NCBI RefSeq assembly: GCF_003337375.1
Contig: NZ_QPJD01000015.1
Span: 1 to 64,000 of the forward strand
Source: Paenibacillus prosopidis
GTDB taxonomy: Bacteria; Bacillota; Bacilli; Paenibacillales; Paenibacillaceae
DNA: 64,000 nucleotides
Reading direction: 5' to 3'
The translations under genes and the position numbers were made by a program. A model generated the notes under the pieces. The model made no database searches. It was given only the letters and a program-made list of their open reading frames with translations, and was not told the origin of the DNA. The number at the start of each line of letters is the position of its first letter. Within the stretch, counting starts at the first letter, position 1. Positions 60,219 through 64,000 of the stretch are shown here, piece after piece.

Positions 60219-61223
60219 TCATTTTGAACGGGATTGAACGTTTCGCGCGAGCTGTTCAAGCCATTGCGGCCATGTAGCTGCTGCTTCGACAACTAAACCA
60301 TTCCATGGATGCGGAAAAAGCAGCTTCTCACCATGGAGAGCTTGATGCGGCAGCAGGCGGGAATCGCCGCCGTACAAAGCGTCACCGACGAGCGGGTGGC
60401 CAATGTAACTCATGTGAACACGTATTTGATGCGTTCTGCCGGTCTCAAGCTTTACTCTTACAATTGATGCCTGCGAACCGGCTTCTAACACCTCATAGTG
60501 AGTGACCGCCTGCTCGCCGCTTTCCGAGACGCGGCGCCGCGCACGGTGATGCCTATCTTTCCCTATCGGCAAATTAATTGTATCGCTTGACTTGGACACC
60601 CGCCCGTGTACAACGGCGATATATTGCCGGTCGATTTCTTTTCGTCGCATCGCATCATCCAGCTTCCACCCGGCCAAATCATTTTTAGCATATAAAACCG
60701 GACCCGAAGTATCGTCATCCAGTCGATGAATGTGACGAACCGTGAGCGGATCACCCAGCCTAAGCATATGTATTGCTGCTGCTTCATCTAAAGTCCCATA
60801 CTGGCCGGGGACTGATTCATGCACAGCCATTCCTGCAGGTTTATGGAACACGATGCAAAAATCATCCTCAAAAAGCACTTCAGGAACTACCGTGTTAGAA
60901 CCTGCTAATGCTTTGCGGTATAACGGATCGCTATGAGGGTTTATAGGCGGAAAAGCTAACAGCTGAAGAGTTTCTCCCCTCCACTGAATGCCGCCGACCG
61001 AGAACAGCCGGTTGATCCATTTTTCCGGAAATAAGGAACGGGCCAGCAGCCACTGCCGCACAAGATGCGGATGACTGCCGGCCCGCGGCTGCGCAAGCTC
61101 CGGCAGAGCTGCCGGAGCCTTTTCCGCAGAGGGATCGCTTATCTCAGAAGCGGCATTGGCAGCGAGAGCCGGCCAATCAAGCTCAAGCCATTGACCATTC
61201 CGTATCGCTTGCCCAATCGTCAC
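60219..61223 (-). CDS. RluA-family pseudouridine synthase
   Basis: Isomerises uridine in rRNA or tRNA; which site is not clear. The 334-residue protein has the catalytic motif HIHRLDDDTSGPVLYAKN (Asp in RLDxDTSG) and LETGRTHQIRVHMSYIGHPL. The N-terminal 100 residues hold a weak S4-like region (LFPEKWINRLFSVGGIQWRG). The start is GTG with SD AGGAGGT. It is 12 bases downstream of hemL and probably cotranscribed with the hem genes. Confidence 0.9.
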   Translation of the reverse strand: MTIGQAIRNGQWLELDWPALAANAASEISDPSAEKAPAALPELAQPRAGSHPHLVRQWLLARSLFPEKWINRLFSVGGIQWRGETLQLLAFPPINPHSDPLYRKALAGSNTVVPEVLFEDDFCIVFHKPAGMAVHESVPGQYGTLDEAAAIHMLRLGDPLTVRHIHRLDDDTSGPVLYAKNDLAGWKLDDAMRRKEIDRQYIAVVHGRVSKSSDTINLPIGKDRHHRARRRVSESGEQAVTHYEVLEAGSQASIVRVKLETGRTHQIRVHMSYIGHPLVGDALYGGDSRLLPHQALHGEKLLFPHPWNGLVVEAAATWPQWLEQLARNVQSRSK

Positions 61224-61235
61224 TTGCGCAACCTC

Positions 61236-62537
61236 CTACAATCGACTTAACGCTTTATCGTGGGCCTCTATCGTCGCATCAATATCGTCATTCGTATGAA
61301 CAGCAGAGACGAACATGCCTTCGAACTGGGATGGAGCAATGCTTACTCCCAAATCAAGCATCGCCGCAAAATAAGTCTTGAAGCGTTCGAGATCAGATGT
61401 TTTCGCTGTATCATAGTTAATAACAAACGTATCGGTGAAAAACGGACATACCATTGAACCTACGCGATTAATGGTGCTTGCGATTCCGTGCTTGCGGGCA
61501 TTTGCCTCGAAGCCGAGCTGCAGCCTGACCGCTTGCCGTTCCAGCTGCTCGTAAGTGTCCGGAGTTAACAGCTTGAGTGTCGTATAGCCTGCAGTCATCG
61601 CAAGCGGATTACCTGATAATGTACCCGCTTGATAGATCGGCCCGCTCGGCGCTATCATGTCCATTAATTCACGTTTGCCGCCATATGCGCCGACCGGCAA
61701 TCCACCGCCGATTACTTTGCCGAAGCAAGTCAGGTCAGGCGTTATGCCGTATAAACCTTGAGCGCAGCTATAACCGACGCGGAAGCCAGTCATGACCTCA
61801 TCGAAAATAAGAACGCTGCCGTATTGCGTCGTTACGTCACGCAGTCCTTGCAGGAAGCCTGGCAGCGGAGGTACAACGCCCATATTGCCTGCCACCGGCT
61901 CGACAATGATGCATGCGATTTCTTCACCGAACTTCTCGAATGCAAGCTTAACCGATTCGAGATCGTTGTAAGGAACGGTAATCGTATGCGAAGCCACATG
62001 CTCAGGTACGCCGGGACTGTCAGGCAAACCTAACGTCGCTACGCCTGAGCCCGCTTTGATCAGCAAGCTGTCCGCATGGCCGTGATAGGATCCTTCAAAT
62101 TTCAATATTTTGCTGCGATTCGTATATCCGCGTGCGAGCCGAAGTGCGCTCATCGTTGCTTCCGTACCGGAGTTAACCATCCGCACAACATCAACGGAAG
62201 GGACGCGTTCACACACAAGCTCCGCCATTAAGGTCTCAAGCTCGGTCGGAGCGCCAAAGCTCGTCCCTTTCTCTGCCGTACGTTTAATGGCTTCGATCAC
62301 TTCGGGATGCGCGTGTCCCATAATTAGCGGACCCCATGAAGCGACGTAATCGATGTAGCTGTTGCCATCGATATCGTATATACGGCTGCCTTGTCCCCGT
62401 TCCATATATACAGGGTTCAAGCCTACCGATTTGAATGCCCGGACCGGGCTGTTCACACCGCCTGGAATGACTTTCTTGGCTCGTGCGAAAGCCGCTACCG
62501 AGCGTTCGTCATTTCTACTGTTCAAATGCTCACTCAT
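61236..62537 (-). CDS. hemL: Glutamate-1-semialdehyde 2,1-aminomutase
   Basis: PLP enzyme making 5-aminolevulinate in the C5 haem pathway. The 433-residue protein has the GGVNSPVRAF motif, SGTEATMSALRLARG, FDEVMTGFRVG, the PLP Lys in TCFGKVIGGGLPVGA and YQAGTLSGNPLAMTAG. Start MSEHLNSRND has SD GGAGAGG; the longer frame upstream overlaps hemB. Confidence 0.96.
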   Translation of the reverse strand: MSEHLNSRNDERSVAAFARAKKVIPGGVNSPVRAFKSVGLNPVYMERGQGSRIYDIDGNSYIDYVASWGPLIMGHAHPEVIEAIKRTAEKGTSFGAPTELETLMAELVCERVPSVDVVRMVNSGTEATMSALRLARGYTNRSKILKFEGSYHGHADSLLIKAGSGVATLGLPDSPGVPEHVASHTITVPYNDLESVKLAFEKFGEEIACIIVEPVAGNMGVVPPLPGFLQGLRDVTTQYGSVLIFDEVMTGFRVGYSCAQGLYGITPDLTCFGKVIGGGLPVGAYGGKRELMDMIAPSGPIYQAGTLSGNPLAMTAGYTTLKLLTPDTYEQLERQAVRLQLGFEANARKHGIASTINRVGSMVCPFFTDTFVINYDTAKTSDLERFKTYFAAMLDLGVSIAPSQFEGMFVSAVHTNDDIDATIEAHDKALSRL

Positions 62538-62541
62538 CTGG

Positions 62542-63540
62542 TTATTCCTCTCCTTTGAGCCAACGGGCCGCATCCTTCGCATGGTACGTAATGATGAGAT
62601 CGGCACCGGCGCGCTTCATGCCGGTCAGCGTTTCGAGCACGACAGCACGCTCATCAATCCATCCGTTAGCAGCTGCAGCCTTTACCATGGAGTATTCTGC
62701 ACTTACATTATACGCTGCAACAGGCAAATCGAATTGCTCCTTAAGCAGCTTAATGACGTCAAGATATGCTAATGCCGGCTTCACCATGAGCATATCAGCA
62801 CCCTCGGCCACGTCTGACTCCGCTTCGCGAAGCGCCTCGCGCACGTTAGCCGGATCCATCTGGTACGTCTTGCGGTCACCAAATTGCGGTGCCGAGTGAG
62901 CAGCATCACGGAACGGTCCGTAGAAAGCAGAGGCATATTTCACGGAATACGAAAGAATAGGAATATCGCTGAAGCCTGCTTCATCGAGCCCGTCACGGAT
63001 TGCGAGAACGAAGCCATCCATCATATTCGAAGGCGCGATGATATCAGCTCCCGCCTGCGCTTGCGATATTGCAGTCTGAACAAGCAAATCCAAGGAGGAG
63101 TCATTATCCACTTCAGCCGTACCCGTCGCTTCATGCACATGAACGATACCGCAATGGCCATGATCGGTAAATTGACACAAGCAGGTGTCTGCTATAACAA
63201 CAAGCTCCGGAGCCCATTCCTTTACCGCTCTAATCGCTTGCTGCACGATACCGTTCGCGTCATAAGCGGATGCGCCTATTGCATCCTTATGCTCCGGAAT
63301 GCCGAACAGCAGGACGGATTGAATGCCGGCTGCGATAACGTCCCGTATTTCCTCCTCCAAGCGGTCCATTGAAAGATGGTAAACGCCCGGCATCGAAGGA
63401 ATTTCCTCTTTGATGTTATGACCGAATGTAACAAAGATGGGATAAATAAAATCATTTGCGCTCAGCACCGTTTCCCTAACTAAGCTGCGCAGCGCAGACG
63501 TTCTGCGCAATCTGCGGTTCCTCACTGTCGGATAACTCAT
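62542..63540 (-). CDS. hemB: Delta-aminolevulinic acid dehydratase
   Basis: Joins two ALA to porphobilinogen. The 332-residue protein has the zinc-binding Cys cluster in ADTCLCQFTDHGHCG, the two Schiff-base lysines in SYSVKYAS and LMVKPALAYLD, and AYNVSAEYSMVKAAA. It follows hemD by 17 bases and precedes hemL by 4. Confidence 0.97.
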   Translation of the reverse strand: MSYPTVRNRRLRRTSALRSLVRETVLSANDFIYPIFVTFGHNIKEEIPSMPGVYHLSMDRLEEEIRDVIAAGIQSVLLFGIPEHKDAIGASAYDANGIVQQAIRAVKEWAPELVVIADTCLCQFTDHGHCGIVHVHEATGTAEVDNDSSLDLLVQTAISQAQAGADIIAPSNMMDGFVLAIRDGLDEAGFSDIPILSYSVKYASAFYGPFRDAAHSAPQFGDRKTYQMDPANVREALREAESDVAEGADMLMVKPALAYLDVIKLLKEQFDLPVAAYNVSAEYSMVKAAAANGWIDERAVVLETLTGMKRAGADLIITYHAKDAARWLKGEE

Positions 63541-63557
63541 AACCTGCTCTTCCTCCC

Positions 63558-64000
63558 TTAATTTGCGCTTGTATTGGCGCGATGATAGTTAACGATCGAT
63601 TGCATTAAGCTGTCCAGCGTCGAATCTTCAGGCTCGATGGTTACCTTGAGGCCGGCATCAACTACCGTCTGTGTCGTTATGGGACCGATGCTTGCAACCG
63701 GTATTCCCGTGAGCAGATCTACTGGATTCGCAATGCCTCTGCGTTTCAATACTTCAAGCAGATTCGTCACAGTGGACGAGCTCGTAAACGTGATCATATG
63801 AATATTCTTTTCACGGATCCATTCCAGCGCCAGCTCATCCTGTGAATCGGCCAGCACTGTTTCGTAAACGTCTATTTCGATTGGAACTAGCCCTTTCGCC
63901 TTAAGCTCACGCGGCAATACTTCGCGTGCCAAGTCGCCTCGCGGAAGCAGCACGCGCTCACCCGGCTTCAGCTCCGCCTCCAGCTTCTCAAGCAATCCCT
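63558..64000 (-). CDS. hemD: Uroporphyrinogen-III synthase, C-terminal part, cut by the window edge
   Basis: Cyclises hydroxymethylbilane with inversion of ring D. The frame is open through base 64000, so the N-terminal part is outside. The visible 147 codons have LLPRGDLAREVLPRELKAKG, the hinge IEIDVYETV, ITFTSSSTVTNLLEVL and ASIGPITTQTVVDAGL, the usual conserved segment of the family. Next gene in the pathway order is hemB. Confidence 0.93.
   Translation of the reverse strand, partial: GLLEKLEAELKPGERVLLPRGDLAREVLPRELKAKGLVPIEIDVYETVLADSQDELALEWIREKNIHMITFTSSSTVTNLLEVLKRRGIANPVDLLTGIPVASIGPITTQTVVDAGLKVTIEPEDSTLDSLMQSIVNYHRANTSAN

Overview
The window reads as a continuous stretch of the core chromosome of an endospore-forming member of the Bacillales, most likely Paenibacillus or a close relative. 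The gene order closely follows the Bacillus subtilis 'ruvAB-queA-tgt / obg-spo0B / mreBCD-minCD / valS-folC / hemLBD' neighbourhood as I know it. The differences from B. subtilis are ones I associate with Paenibacillus and clostridia: ruvC in front of ruvAB, separate secD and secF, an RNase G/E gene before rplU, and hom-thrB placed between the ACT-domain regulator and pheA. Almost every gene lies on the minus strand. The plus-strand exceptions are the GNAT-like gene (1631-2167), spoVB and the YrzE-like gene.

Layout, left to right. 1-92: a possible insertion-sequence end. 108-7183: rarA, a plus-strand GNAT-like orphan, a YdeI/OmdA-type protein, tcdA, aspS and hisS behind a T-box leader. 7219-16780: a 55-codon gene not previously obvious, dtd, relA, apt, recJ, a degenerate CDF-family protein, secF, secD and a comN-like regulator. 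17133-27480: spoVB, a DUF421 protein, a YrzE-like protein, yajC, tgt, queA, a SpoIID/LytB protein, a DCC-type thioredoxin-like protein, ruvB, ruvA, ruvC. 27726-35063: bofC, safA, ilvE, pheA, thrB, hom, thrR. 35196-41687: obgE, spo0B, a small membrane protein, rpmA, prp, rplU behind an L21 leader, rng, spoIVFB, spoIVFA. 41865-50213: rodA, minD, minC, mreD, mreC, mreB, radC, maf, a DUF4321 protein, a SpoIIB-like SPOR protein. 50214-52738: a gene-free repeat region and a two-domain GH43 protein, the clearest accessory insert. 52973-64000: murC, folC, valS behind a T-box, spoVID, an RluA-type synthase, hemL, hemB and the 3' part of hemD, cut by the window edge.

Functionally the region joins translation quality control (aspS, hisS, valS, dtd, tcdA, tgt, queA), recombination (rarA, recJ, ruvABC, radC), stringent and purine metabolism (relA, apt), protein export (secDF, yajC), cell shape and division (mreBCD, rodA, minCD, murC), and a large share of the sporulation programme: engulfment (SpoIIB-like, SpoIID-like), the pro-sigmaK checkpoint (spoIVFA, spoIVFB, bofC), coat morphogenesis (safA, spoVID), the phosphorelay (spo0B) and spoVB.

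I see no CRISPR array, prophage, tRNA, rRNA or gene cluster resembling an undescribed defence or biosynthetic system. The most interesting unexplained signal is a short hairpin-forming repeat at three separate loci, each time ending against the ribosome binding site of a minus-strand gene and, in at least one copy, able to form two mutually exclusive stems. Next come two tandem repeat families in the gene-free interval at 50.3-50.7 kb, the repeat-built tail of SafA, a short-ORF/hairpin interval behind the dtd operon, and a CDF protein that seems to lack half of its metal site. Coordinates of starts were moved from the longest open frame to the best-supported start wherever a Shine-Dalgarno sequence decided it; several genes start with GTG or TTG.
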